From NCBI GenBank assembly GCA_002989075.1, contig PSQN01000016.1, positions 3,302,336 to 3,366,335 on the forward strand: a DNA stretch of 64,000 nucleotides, in the 5' to 3' direction. A program made the position numbers and the translations under genes. A model generated the notes under the pieces. That model ran no database searches. It saw only the letters and a list, made by a program, of their open reading frames with translations, and was not told where the DNA came from. Shown piece by piece: positions 56,056 through 64,000 of this stretch (positions are counted from its first letter, which is position 1; each line of letters opens with the position of its first letter). The DNA is from Arthonia radiata (Eukaryota; Ascomycota; Arthoniomycetes; Arthoniales; Arthoniaceae).

Positions 56056-56674
56056 AGGATTGGGTATGAAGCTGTGCTTGGTGCACGGGAGCGAGAGGCG
56101 AAGAAAAACAGGGGGATGACGCTCAATGTCTTGCATTACGGGGGTTGCGAGTGCTGGGCGCCTGTGTAGGTGGCAGCAGCCAAATCACAGGATCACGAAG
56201 GAAGTCTTGCGAAGACGATTGTGATGAGACTGAGGGCGGATAGTTTGGGGTGTGGGATCCCGGCAGATCACTGAAGAGTAATAATATCGTTAGCGTGGTC
56301 CCCCTGATTCACATCTTACTCTCCGCTGGGATATGCGAACCCAATATGTATGAGTGTATTTGCCTTGATCTCTAGCAACAGAAGTATGTTCTGTGCACAA
56401 GCACGTACGCCAACTTGGCAAACACGATCTCCTCTCCCTTCCTTTGTCATGTATAAAGGTGAAGAGGGCCAGCGCGCTGTAAGCGATCTGCTACCGATCA
56501 GATCTCCAGACACGTTGGGAGCGAGTCAGGAGCTACGATACTGCAAAGCATAATAGAGATGACTAGCGCAGCTAAGCGCCAGCAGAACTACGCCGCTTTT
56601 AGGATCTGGAGTGCTTCATGTTTTTGTAAGAAGCCAGCGATGGCAGACTAGCCTGCAGCACCTTCAGCGACCTA
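56056..56674. other. Gene-free stretch
   Basis: 619 bp between the decayed BTB copy and the small orphan gene. No gene seen. Confidence 0.4.
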
Positions 56675-57189
56675 CTATGGCAGAGCGCGATACGCCCTGA
56701 TGATCCAATTGCGCTCCAGCTGCGGCACCTCGCGCGGATTTCGCGCCACCATCGTACTACCTTTCGAACCGGCAATCCCTTTCCAATCCCTCGACTTATA
56801 CCACACAAAGCTGAACTTCACGGTGCCGCCGAGCCCGAAGAACGTCTTTACTGGTTTCTTGGTTGTATATCTTCGGTTTCTCTTTGGGACGCCCCACAAC
56901 ATCTTGGTGAAATCTAAGGTATCGTCTTCGTGGTACGTGATGATCAGTTTGGTGCCCTCAGTCTTACACGTTGGCTCCGAAGGTCCTAATCCTTTGTATA
57001 TGTCTGTCGCGAACGTCTTCCATTGCTGGCGGTGATTCTCGTCGACTGAGATGTCTGTTTACGGCATTCAGCTAATCTTCGCGCCATTTGGCAGCACAAG
57101 CGCCCGAGAGTGGACATACGCCATTGTTTGTTGTTCTCCGGTACCGATATCACAGCGCGAACGTCTGCCGTCGTATCGGGAGTTGCCAT
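56675..57189 (-). CDS. Small orphan protein, 146 residues
   Basis: Not recognised. Exons 57189-57120 and 57045-56675 joined by a 74-nt GT-AG intron (donor GTATGT); phases agree. The protein is compact and charged, with many Trp and Lys: ENNKQWLDENHRQQWKTF, ATDIYKGLG, KLIITYHEDDTLDFTKMLWG, FGLGGTVKFSFVWYKSRD. No signal peptide or membrane segment. It is the only minus-strand gene in the accessory region. Alternating hydrophobic strands suggest a small beta-rich fold. It is probably lineage-specific; frame, splice signals and composition make it more than a chance frame. Confidence 0.6.
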
Positions 57190-58197
57190 TCTGATAAGTC
57201 ACCGTGTTTGGTACCATTGTTTAGGACAGAAGATACAGCTAGAATGAAGCTCGATAAAGAATGGTAGAATGCACATACAAGACACGATGTAGCGAAATCG
57301 CGAATGTATGCATAGTGCGAACACGTGTAGGAAAACGTATCCGCGGACACCTATACCGGGAACGTCAATGGGAAGGATCGGCCTGCATGGGCTTCCGGTC
57401 TCAACTGATGGACCAGGCCAGACCACACCATTGACATTACTGGCTGAGAGCTTTTTGAATGCACAGGTGGACTTTTGTAGCCCTTCGCAACACATAACGG
57501 CGAGGTAACAATGAGCTTGAACGAAGCAGATCTGTGGATTTTGCAATAGTTTCAAGGATTTGTCGACGGAATTCCGTGGATGGGATTTTCCACGGATGTC
57601 GCACGCGAGTTCCATAGACAGAATCGCTACGTTTGCAACGAGTCCAGGATACCACCATACGTCCAGCTCTTCGGACAACAACAGACTCTGTAACGGTAGG
57701 CCAGTACTCGACGACACTTCGCTTCCGATGGCGTGTTCCCTATCGTAGCATATGCTGTGCATGCACAAATGAAGAAGACTTTGGTGCGAACATCGATCGA
57801 TATGTCGACATTTCATCGAAACTTAGCCATAATAGGTAACTCGGCTTAGCATGCTACGATTTTATCAGCCACGTTCAGCCGATGGGGGCGGTTAGCGCCG
57901 CCTGCATGGTTTGCGAGGTACCGCTTTACTTTCTCTCTGTCAGCCTGTCGTCAGGCAATTCTCGCGCAGCTTGCGTCGGTATCATAGCCTTTAAATAGCC
58001 ACAGGCTACGGGAGCATAGCCTTTGAGATTACCTTGTCCAACAATACTACTCAGACTGCAGCTGTCTGAGTAGCCCTCCAGCCCTGCAAGATGACCTCAT
58101 GCCGCCCTGGGGGCCGTCAACATGGACGCGTCCTTCCCAAATCCTCTTCTCGACCCTCCTCCGTCTGGCGCGCTCGAAATGAACCACGACTTTTCAA
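57190..58197. other. Gene-free stretch of 1 kb before the NLR gene
   Basis: A 205-codon minus-strand frame (57199-57816, ATG start) is Cys-rich with no supported domain and was not accepted. The stretch must hold the NLR promoter. Confidence 0.35.
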
Positions 58198-59869
58198 ATG
58201 GACCCAGTCACGGCCGTGAGCCTCGCTTCCGCAGTCGTCCAATTCGTAGAGTTCACGTCTATCATCGTCAAGAGGCTAGACGATTACCGACGGAACGCTG
58301 AAAGACTGCCAAAATGCCTTCGTGACGTTCAGACGCAGCTGCAGCTTCTTCTGGTGACTTTGCCCAAGACAAAAGAGCGAATGGAGATCGGTGATGCTGA
58401 GCTTGAGACTAAGCGTGCTGTTCTCGATGCCGTGACTGGGTGTCTCGGTCAGGCCAAACAGCTTGATAGCATACTCCACAAGTTGCTACCAGACGCTACG
58501 GACTCGAGGTGGATTCAGTACACCAAGGCTTTTTCTAGCCTTAAGTTTGAAGGCAAAGTGCGCGAAATCGAGTCAGTGCTGCAGCGCTACGTGCAAAACC
58601 TAATCTATCACGAAACTGCGGGCGCCCACAGTGGTAACCTGTCTACTCGATCCAAGCCGAAGCGCATGCAGGCAATATTCGACGTGCCATTTCGTAGAGA
58701 CCCCGCTTTCACCGGACGCACAGATATACTTGAAGCCCTGCAGCAAGGATACGCGAAGAGGGCAGCCATGTCAGTTGTGGGCATTGGAGGCGTCGGGTGG
58801 GTTCCTATCCCCTGCTATTCGGTTCATATCACTGAAAGATTGGAGGAAATCACAAGTAGCTATCGAGCACTGCTATCAACATCAAGTTCGGTGTCCTTTC
58901 CAGCACGTTTTCTGGATCCATTGCAGCACCTTTGCACGTTTTGAACAGGGCTTTAAACGAATAGCTCGCGTTCTCGACATCGCTTTGCCGAATGACAAAG
59001 ACAGCGATCCGCTTGGATACATCTTCGAGTGGCTCGAAGACGAGAGTAACGGCGGATGGCTTCTCGTTTTGGACAATCTCGATGATTCGGATCTTGTGAT
59101 TCAAAGTCGCCGACGCGGGACTGGAGAAATGAAAAACCGTTCCGTACTTCCGTACCTTCCGCAATCCAACTTGGGGCAGGTCCTTGTTACTTCTCGAGCT
59201 CGACGAATTGGAACGCGGCTGGCTGGTCGTAGTTCTACACTCAATCTTGCTGAGCCCCAGTTGGAAGATTGCGTCAGGATTTTGCGCGCACGTATGGATA
59301 CGTGGCAGAATGAAGAGCAACTTTTACTGCTAGCCCAAGCATGCGATTGCCTCCCACTTGCAATTGTCCAGGCAGCAGCTTTCATCGATGAAACTGGCGT
59401 CAATGTTGAACATTACCTTCAGCTGGTACAGTCCGAGCGCGAACAGCAGGCACTCCTCGAATACCAAATTACTGATTTTCGCCGTGATGTCGCTGACAAT
59501 ACCAGCACTGCCTCGTTTATGGCAAGCTTTGAAGTCACTTTCGATCGCCTAGAAGACCAAAATCCTGTTGCACTCGGTCTTCTTGGGGTTATGTCCACAC
59601 TGGAAAGACATCAAGTTCCTCGGTATCTTGTCCGTCGAGGGCGATTTCTGGACATCCCTGAAGTCGAATATCTGCAAGCGTTGTCTCTTCTACAAGCCTT
59701 GCACTTAATTACCATCGATCTCTCACATAGACATTACTATATGCATCGGCTACTACATGCTTGTTTTCAAAAGAAGCTACAACGCCAGGGACTGTTTCAT
59801 GAATACCAATATGAAGTAGCTGGATCTCTGTATGAAGTCTTTCCTTACAACGACCACGATAAGTACTGA
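58198..59869 (+). CDS. NLR-type STAND NTPase, SesA-like and NB-ARC part
   Basis: N-terminal half of a fungal NOD-like receptor; such proteins act in non-self recognition and programmed cell death. Exons 58198-58796 and 58846-59869. Residues 1-140 (MDPVTAVSLASAVVQFVEFT and following) resemble the SesA-type N-terminal domain. The P-loop GIGGVGKSQVAIE is rebuilt across a 49-nt intron that cuts inside GVGK. Next come GGWLLVLDNLDD (Walker B), GQVLVTSRARRIGTRL (sensor), CDCLPLAIVQAAAFI (GLPLA motif) and YYMHRLLHACFQKKL (MHD-like). The frame closes with TGA after NDHDKY, exactly where the conserved Trp of the NW-x-x-C-x-x-L-L-P-H-A motif would stand; the next codons read EDFYNILSHAEHV. The NB-ARC core is whole; the receptor is cut off before its repeats. 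Confidence 0.8.
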
Positions 59870-61161
59870 GAAGACTTTTATAACATACTCTCACATGCAG
59901 AACATGTGATGATCAGCCTTGAAAAGCTCGAATGTCTGCCTTTACCAGATGCGAAATTGTTCGCAAAACTGCATCTGATGCTTTATAGCACGCTCGGTCG
60001 ACGTCGAGAGTGCTTTGCAATTGCCCATGAACTGGAAGCTAATTACGAATTCTTCGAAAATCACAAAGACGACGAGCCAGCGTGGTTTGACAAGAGCAGT
60101 AGTGTTTTGCAATCCCTCGCTCGCACTCTAGGCGACTACGACCGTGCTGAAGCCTTGCTCGAAGATCAGTTTGCAGGGCAATCGTCTACTCTCGAGAGCC
60201 TGTCAAACATGACAATCCAAAAGGCTCACTACAGACTGCAATGTGATGATGTACAGGGTGCCGAAGCTCTGGTCAATGAAATACGAATGAAGCAATCAGA
60301 CAACGAAAAGGCAGGCAAAGAGCCCAATGAGTATGTGGAGATATCCTGCAATGAGCTTGAAGCCATGATCAGAAATGCACGCAATGATCTCAAAGGAGAG
60401 AGCGACATCTATGAATGGCTGGTGCCTCGCTTTATACAGTACTATGGGCCGGAGCATATCAACGCTTTTAGCATTGCGAAGGCATATAGTTTATCTTTAG
60501 AGCGCAGCATAGATACGCCGAAGCTATTGACATTGCGGAGACCTTAGCGCATCGACAACGAAAAGGGCGGCCGCGCACCGAACGGGAATTGGCAATGAAC
60601 CTTATTACGTTGGCGGAATGCTCTTTGTGCATTGGACGCTTCGATCTCGCGGAACGATACCATATGGAAAAACTTGAATTGCTTCCATTCAGCCATCCGA
60701 AACAGCAACAGCAAGAGTTAGATACACTGACAAGACTGTGTGAAGCGCAGTGGTACCAAGGGCGAGATCTCGCAGCATTGGAGACCGAGCGGAAAATCCT
60801 GGATTTTCTACCCTTGGAATTCATAATTTTCAACGCTGTGACCGAGCTTCACTTCCAGAATTTGATCCAGTTTGGCTTTCAGCTGCACCAACGCGGCCGC
60901 GGCGCTAGTTGTGCTCGATTCCTGACCACGTTGCTGGAACTCCAAGGACAATCAGAGATGTCTCCTGAATACAAGGCGCATGCAAGGCTTTGGCTTGATC
61001 AGGTACAGCAATGTTCGTGTAGAGCTATTGATCTACCCAAACCAGCCCTTTGGCGAGCTCCGTGCAGGGTGCGCACGTCGGGTACTGAGGCAGGCCGGGC
61101 GAGGCTCTCCCGCATTCATGCTACGGAAAATGAGCCTGCGCAGTACACCGTGTGGCTTTGA
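59870..61161 (+). pseudogene. TPR part of the NLR gene, in frame behind the stop and then frameshifted
   Basis: In-frame continuation of the NLR. It reads LPHA-like NILSHAEHVM, then helical TPR-type repeats (FAKLHLMLYSTLGRRRECFA, LARTLGDYDRAEALLEDQFA). Near 60,460-60,500 the frame shifts by one: IAKAYSLSL leads in the first frame, and RAQHRYAEAIDIAETLAHRQ follows in another, forming one broken TPR unit. The second frame runs to a TGA at 61159-61161 with more TPR-like text (NLITLAECSLCIGRFDLAER). Beyond 60,985 the protein-like signal fades. A further in-frame stretch 61162-61320 (PWLIQNISGPEVMREIG and an acidic tail) may belong to it. In-frame GT-AG candidates of 54 nt (from 59,864) and 62 nt (from 60,438) would remove both breaks but delete conserved repeat text, so decay is preferred. 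Confidence 0.65.
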
Positions 61162-61603
61162 AGCTTGAAGCCAAGGGATCGCGACGCACCGCGGCCGTGG
61201 CTCATCCAGAACATCAGTGGTCCGGAGGTCATGCGGGAGATAGGCCTGGTTGACGATGGCTCCGATGCTGAGACCGAGGAAGAGTTTGGCTATGCAAGTG
61301 AAATTACTGGCGAGGCATGACATCCCATTCCGCAATATCACGGGGTTGCCGTAGATTTCGAATGGATGGGGAACGAACACGTGACTAACGAAGGTGCATA
61401 CTTTGCATTTGTCGTTTGGCCTGCTAATGTCTAGCAAACGTAGATGCACCCAAGCCACACTTCCCATGACAAACATTTTAAGCAAACAAAAGCTTGGCAA
61501 GCTTATACTCTTCCCCAATTTACAGCTCGCTCGATGTCTCAGCTGCGCTTGGCTGTCTCTTTTCAAGCTCATCTCTATCCAACTCGCCGATCAAGCAGCT
61601 GCC
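61162..61603. other. Region between the NLR remnant and the first F-box-like gene
   Basis: 442 bp. The first 159 bp continue the NLR frame (see previous entry). The rest holds the promoter of the next gene; no other gene seen. Confidence 0.35.
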
Positions 61604-62128
61604 ATGAAACCAACTAAAGAGTTGCCAGACGATTCGGCCACAGACTCTGTCTGGAGTTCTAACTGGGGCAACGATAGCTGTGAGAGCGCCTCGTGGATCG
61701 AAAAACCGACAAGCAACCATGCATGGAGCGCAGTAGCGCACGCCAACGAGCCATGGAGCAACACACCAATACTACCCAAGCTGCCTCCCGAGATCATCGC
61801 CAAGATTATCGACTTTCGCCTTGACACCGACGTGACCACCACACCCAAGAGCTACATCAATTCAGCCTCAACTCTGGCTGCCATTGCACCACGCGCTCAT
61901 CGTTATGTCTACAACAAAACCGACGGTTATTTAAAAAGTCTTGTGGACCAACACACCGCAACTAGAGAGCGGCTCGTGAACGCCCGTGCCAAGGCCGTTT
62001 TAGGAGACTTTAGTGAGGAGCTTGCGGAACTTTTGGCTCAACACACGTTTGAGAGGGGACTGAAAAAGCTGCTTGAAGATGCCCGCACTTCGTTGAGGTC
62101 AGCCTTGACGTATGCGCAAAACTGGTGA
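61604..62128 (+). CDS. Small F-box-like protein A
   Basis: 174 residues, single exon, ATG at 61604 (the frame opens earlier with GTG only). The N-terminus is Trp/Ser/Asn-rich (WSSNWGNDSCESASWIEKPT). At about 63-79, LPKLPPEIIAKIIDF matches the start of an F-box (LPxE-x2-x-x-I). It continues with TLAAIAPRAHRYVYNKTDGY, similar in position and spacing to proteins B and C that follow. Long helices follow (LLAQHTFERGLKKLLEDART). F-box proteins link substrates to SCF ligases, but the motif is short here, so the role is only a suggestion. Confidence 0.6.
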   Translation: MKPTKELPDDSATDSVWSSNWGNDSCESASWIEKPTSNHAWSAVAHANEPWSNTPILPKLPPEIIAKIIDFRLDTDVTTTPKSYINSASTLAAIAPRAHRYVYNKTDGYLKSLVDQHTATRERLVNARAKAVLGDFSEELAELLAQHTFERGLKKLLEDARTSLRSALTYAQNW

Positions 62129-62442
62129 GGATGCGCCAAGGCCGGCAAAGGAAAGGCGAGGCAACAACAACAGGAGGACGTCACGACACAAACCAAGACC
62201 ACAACCAGTGGGCAGCTAAATAAACACGTTTGAAGGGCTCCCAAGAGGGCGCAAGCGTTGCCAGCACGGCGGAGCTTGATGGTGATGCGTAGGGGATGAG
62301 GCTTTGCAATCAAACCTCGCTTCACTTATTCACCTATGCTCTCACATCTATCTATTCCTGTAGCTTGATTTGTCTTGTTCTTGTTCTTCTTCTCCTTTTG
62401 TGTTTCCCTCTTCAACATCCATCTAACTCCGACAAGCTGCAC
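62129..62442. other. Intergenic region
   Basis: 314 bp between F-box-like genes A and B. A strongly pyrimidine-rich leader (TTGTTCTTGTTCTTCTTCTC) ends it. In frame it would code for a Leu-rich stretch from an ATG at 62296, which would add a hydrophobic N-terminus to protein B; leader is the more likely reading. Confidence 0.4.
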
Positions 62443-63009
62443 ATGGCACAGTTTCCAGAGATGGATCCAATTCCACTGTCCACTGCAGACCAGCCGCCAA
62501 CCGCTCGATGCGTTCAACCTCTATCCGATCAACCTCAATCTGATCAACCGTCAGAAGATCAACCTCGCTTTGTCCGACCTCAACTAGAGCCACCGGAAAG
62601 CGACGCTGATACGTCAACGAAGCTTGCCCTCAAGGTCATCTTGATGATAGTGGACTATAACCTCGAAGAAAGTCTCATCACCACACGTGACAACACTGAT
62701 AGCTACGATGCCAGCTACTATCTATCTGCACTCACTCTCGCCCATACCTGTCGTGCGCTCCGCACCCACGTAATCGAGAAGACTGGGGAATATCATCGCA
62801 CTGCGGAGGAAAACTGGATTGCGGCCGACCTTCACAAGTTCAACTCGAGGTGCAAACACAAAACCAAGAAATTCATTGCCAAGTACCTGTCTCTTTGCGA
62901 CGACTGTGCAGCAAGATTCTACGAATCAACAGCTTTAATGGCACTAGACCTGAAGCTGCAGGAGGTGCTCAGGATCTTGAATGGAGAGATGGGGATCCAC
63001 CAAGGATAG
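62443..63009 (+). CDS. Small F-box-like protein B
   Basis: 188 residues from the ATG at 62443; a longer form of 237 residues from 62296 would start with a hydrophobic segment (CSLICLVLVLLLLLCFPLQ) and is judged a leader artefact. The N-terminus is Gln/Pro/Asp-rich with repeated SDQPQSDQPSEDQP. The middle (LALKVILMIVDYNLEESLIT and SALTLAHTCRALRTHVIEKT) aligns in position with F-box-like protein A (IIAKIIDFRLDTDVTTT; STLAAIAPRAHRYVYNKT). The C-terminus holds a Cys/Lys-rich helix (SRCKHKTKKFIAKYLSLCDD). Weak F-box similarity only. Confidence 0.6.
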   Translation: MAQFPEMDPIPLSTADQPPTARCVQPLSDQPQSDQPSEDQPRFVRPQLEPPESDADTSTKLALKVILMIVDYNLEESLITTRDNTDSYDASYYLSALTLAHTCRALRTHVIEKTGEYHRTAEENWIAADLHKFNSRCKHKTKKFIAKYLSLCDDCAARFYESTALMALDLKLQEVLRILNGEMGIHQG

Positions 63010-63434
63010 TGGACGGCGGCAAAGGCTGAGCATAATGGCGGGCGGGGGCGTGATGAGAGGCCGTGTCAGAAAACACACTCTGACATGATACGACCACGAG
63101 ATAGAGACGCAGACCGAAGATGGAGAGAACCAATGCGTTTTGAATGAGTCACTGCTTCAAGCATTCCTCTACTGCCACCTGCTGTATCCCGATGGCGTTG
63201 AGTCTGCCCCTAGAACTCAAGTCGCACGACGTCTGATGAGCAGCCTATGGAGCTTACAGGCACGAAGTTGCATGGACGCGTGATGGTCTCATTGGAAGAC
63301 TATTTCACCAACAGAGGCTGCTCTTCTCACCGTGCAGCTATCCTTACAATGGCTTCTCAGAGCACACCTGCTCTTCTTGTTACTTGCTTCCCATACTACA
63401 TGAAACAACTTATTTACCTCACAATACCCAAGCC
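63010..63434. other. Intergenic region
   Basis: 425 bp between F-box-like genes B and C. No gene seen. Confidence 0.35.
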
Positions 63435-64000
63435 ATGGCGGACTCCGTGATGGATCTGAGTGCGCAAGTAGAAGGCAGAATGGCTACTGATCTACCACCG
63501 GTGGTTATGTATCCGGCGTCCGCCTCGTCTGGCCTCACCACTCTTCTGTCCTCTAGATCGGCAAGTCCAGCTTCACCTACTGTTGGTCGCGTGTCCTCGC
63601 CTGACACTGCCACGCCCTCATCGCCGGCTACTGATACGCCAGTCACACTACCCAATGCAACAGGCTCTTTGATGAGGGCCAGGTATACGAAGGTCGCAAG
63701 CTTTTCATGCTCCAAGCTCAAGAAGGCGTCTCGTCGCAACAGCCGCGAACTGCCTCCTAACCTCCTCTCTAAGATCGTCTCATACCGCCTTACTGACGAA
63801 TTTCTCGCCACGTTCGACTCCGATGACTTCTGCGACCCTACCTATCAAACTTCCCTTCTCGCTCTCGGCACTGCTTCGCCGGTCTTCATCTCTCTCGTCA
63901 TTCAGAAGCTACAAGAGCATCAGAAGATCGTTAGAAAGCGTCGGGATCAGGTCTACGAGGCGCGTAAGACTCAGAGTGAGACATGCCTGGAGCAAGACCT
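63435..64000 (+). CDS. F-box-like protein C, 5' part (runs off the right edge)
   Basis: Open from the ATG at 63435 to the window end, 188 codons and no stop. The N-terminal 100 residues are Ser/Pro/Ala/Thr-rich (SASPASPTVGRVSSPDTATP) and disordered. At about 118, RELPPNLLSKIVSYRLTDEF is F-box-like and parallels A and B; TSLLALGTASPVFISLVIQK then aligns with the second block. It ends in a basic coiled helix (HQKIVRKRRDQVYEARKTQS). Third member of a tandem trio on the same strand. Confidence 0.6.
   Translation, partial: MADSVMDLSAQVEGRMATDLPPVVMYPASASSGLTTLLSSRSASPASPTVGRVSSPDTATPSSPATDTPVTLPNATGSLMRARYTKVASFSCSKLKKASRRNSRELPPNLLSKIVSYRLTDEFLATFDSDDFCDPTYQTSLLALGTASPVFISLVIQKLQEHQKIVRKRRDQVYEARKTQSETCLEQD

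Noticed and set aside
57199-57816. 205-codon minus-strand open frame
   Set aside because: Real ATG, but Cys-rich mixed composition, no domain and no splice logic; likely chance.
60980-61168. Alternative frame reading RVELLIYPNQPFGELRAG and onward
   Set aside because: Looks partly protein-like, but competes with two other frames and has no start or clear splice site; left unassigned.
62296-62442. Hydrophobic N-terminal extension of F-box-like protein B
   Set aside because: Caused by translating a CT-rich leader; the downstream ATG at 62443 is preferred.

Overview
The window is nuclear DNA of a filamentous ascomycete (Pezizomycotina). Genes are intron-rich, most introns are about 48-100 nt with CTGAC/CTAAC branch points, and several families are fungal-specific (Zn2Cys6 regulator, BEM1, ARG2, GVP36, SesA/NB-ARC NLR). 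A tandem family of short BTB proteins ending in a C-x2-H-x-H-x5-C tail points, as inference, to Dothideomycetes. No rRNA, tRNA, CRISPR array, LTR element or other transposon was recognised. Starts given here are ATG codons; where the longest open frame began at GTG or TTG the start was moved.

Positions 1 to about 49,150 are a gene-dense housekeeping block. In order: the 5' part of a Zn2Cys6 regulator (-), a single-pass membrane protein (-), an orphan gene (-), LTA4H/LAP2 aminopeptidase (-), BEM1 polarity scaffold (-), a THP3-like SAC3/GANP protein (-), VPS36 ESCRT-II (+), a BTB protein with a basic tail (-), a DUF2415-like WD protein (-), mitochondrial Hsp70 SSC1 (+), a disordered proline-rich protein (-), a beta-hydroxyacid dehydrogenase (-), ARG2 acetylglutamate synthase (+), PGI1 (+), ALG7 (+), a hotdog thioesterase (-), a GVP36-like BAR protein (+), a disordered basic nuclear-type protein (-), MTFP1-like (+), an SDR (-), ATP19 (F-ATPase subunit K, +), PRO1 glutamate 5-kinase (-), ATP23 protease (+), Aurora kinase (-) and TIP41 (+). 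Several are divergent pairs sharing short promoters. Many exon structures were rebuilt from splice signals and codon phase; two internal micro-exons (18 nt and 12 nt) and one 9-nt first coding exon came out of this.

From about 50,360 to the right edge the content changes to an accessory region: five tandem paralogous BTB genes (four with working gene models, one decayed), a small orphan gene on the opposite strand, an NLR-type gene (SesA-like domain, NB-ARC, TPR) interrupted by a stop codon and a frameshift, and three small genes related to each other that carry weak F-box-like motifs, the last running off the edge. Two of the BTB paralogs carry an in-frame TGA-CTG at the same aligned position, just before the conserved C-x2-H-x-H-x5-C tail, which stays open behind the stop. 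That shared stop is the most unusual signal in the window and fits either regulated stop-codon readthrough or an inherited truncation.
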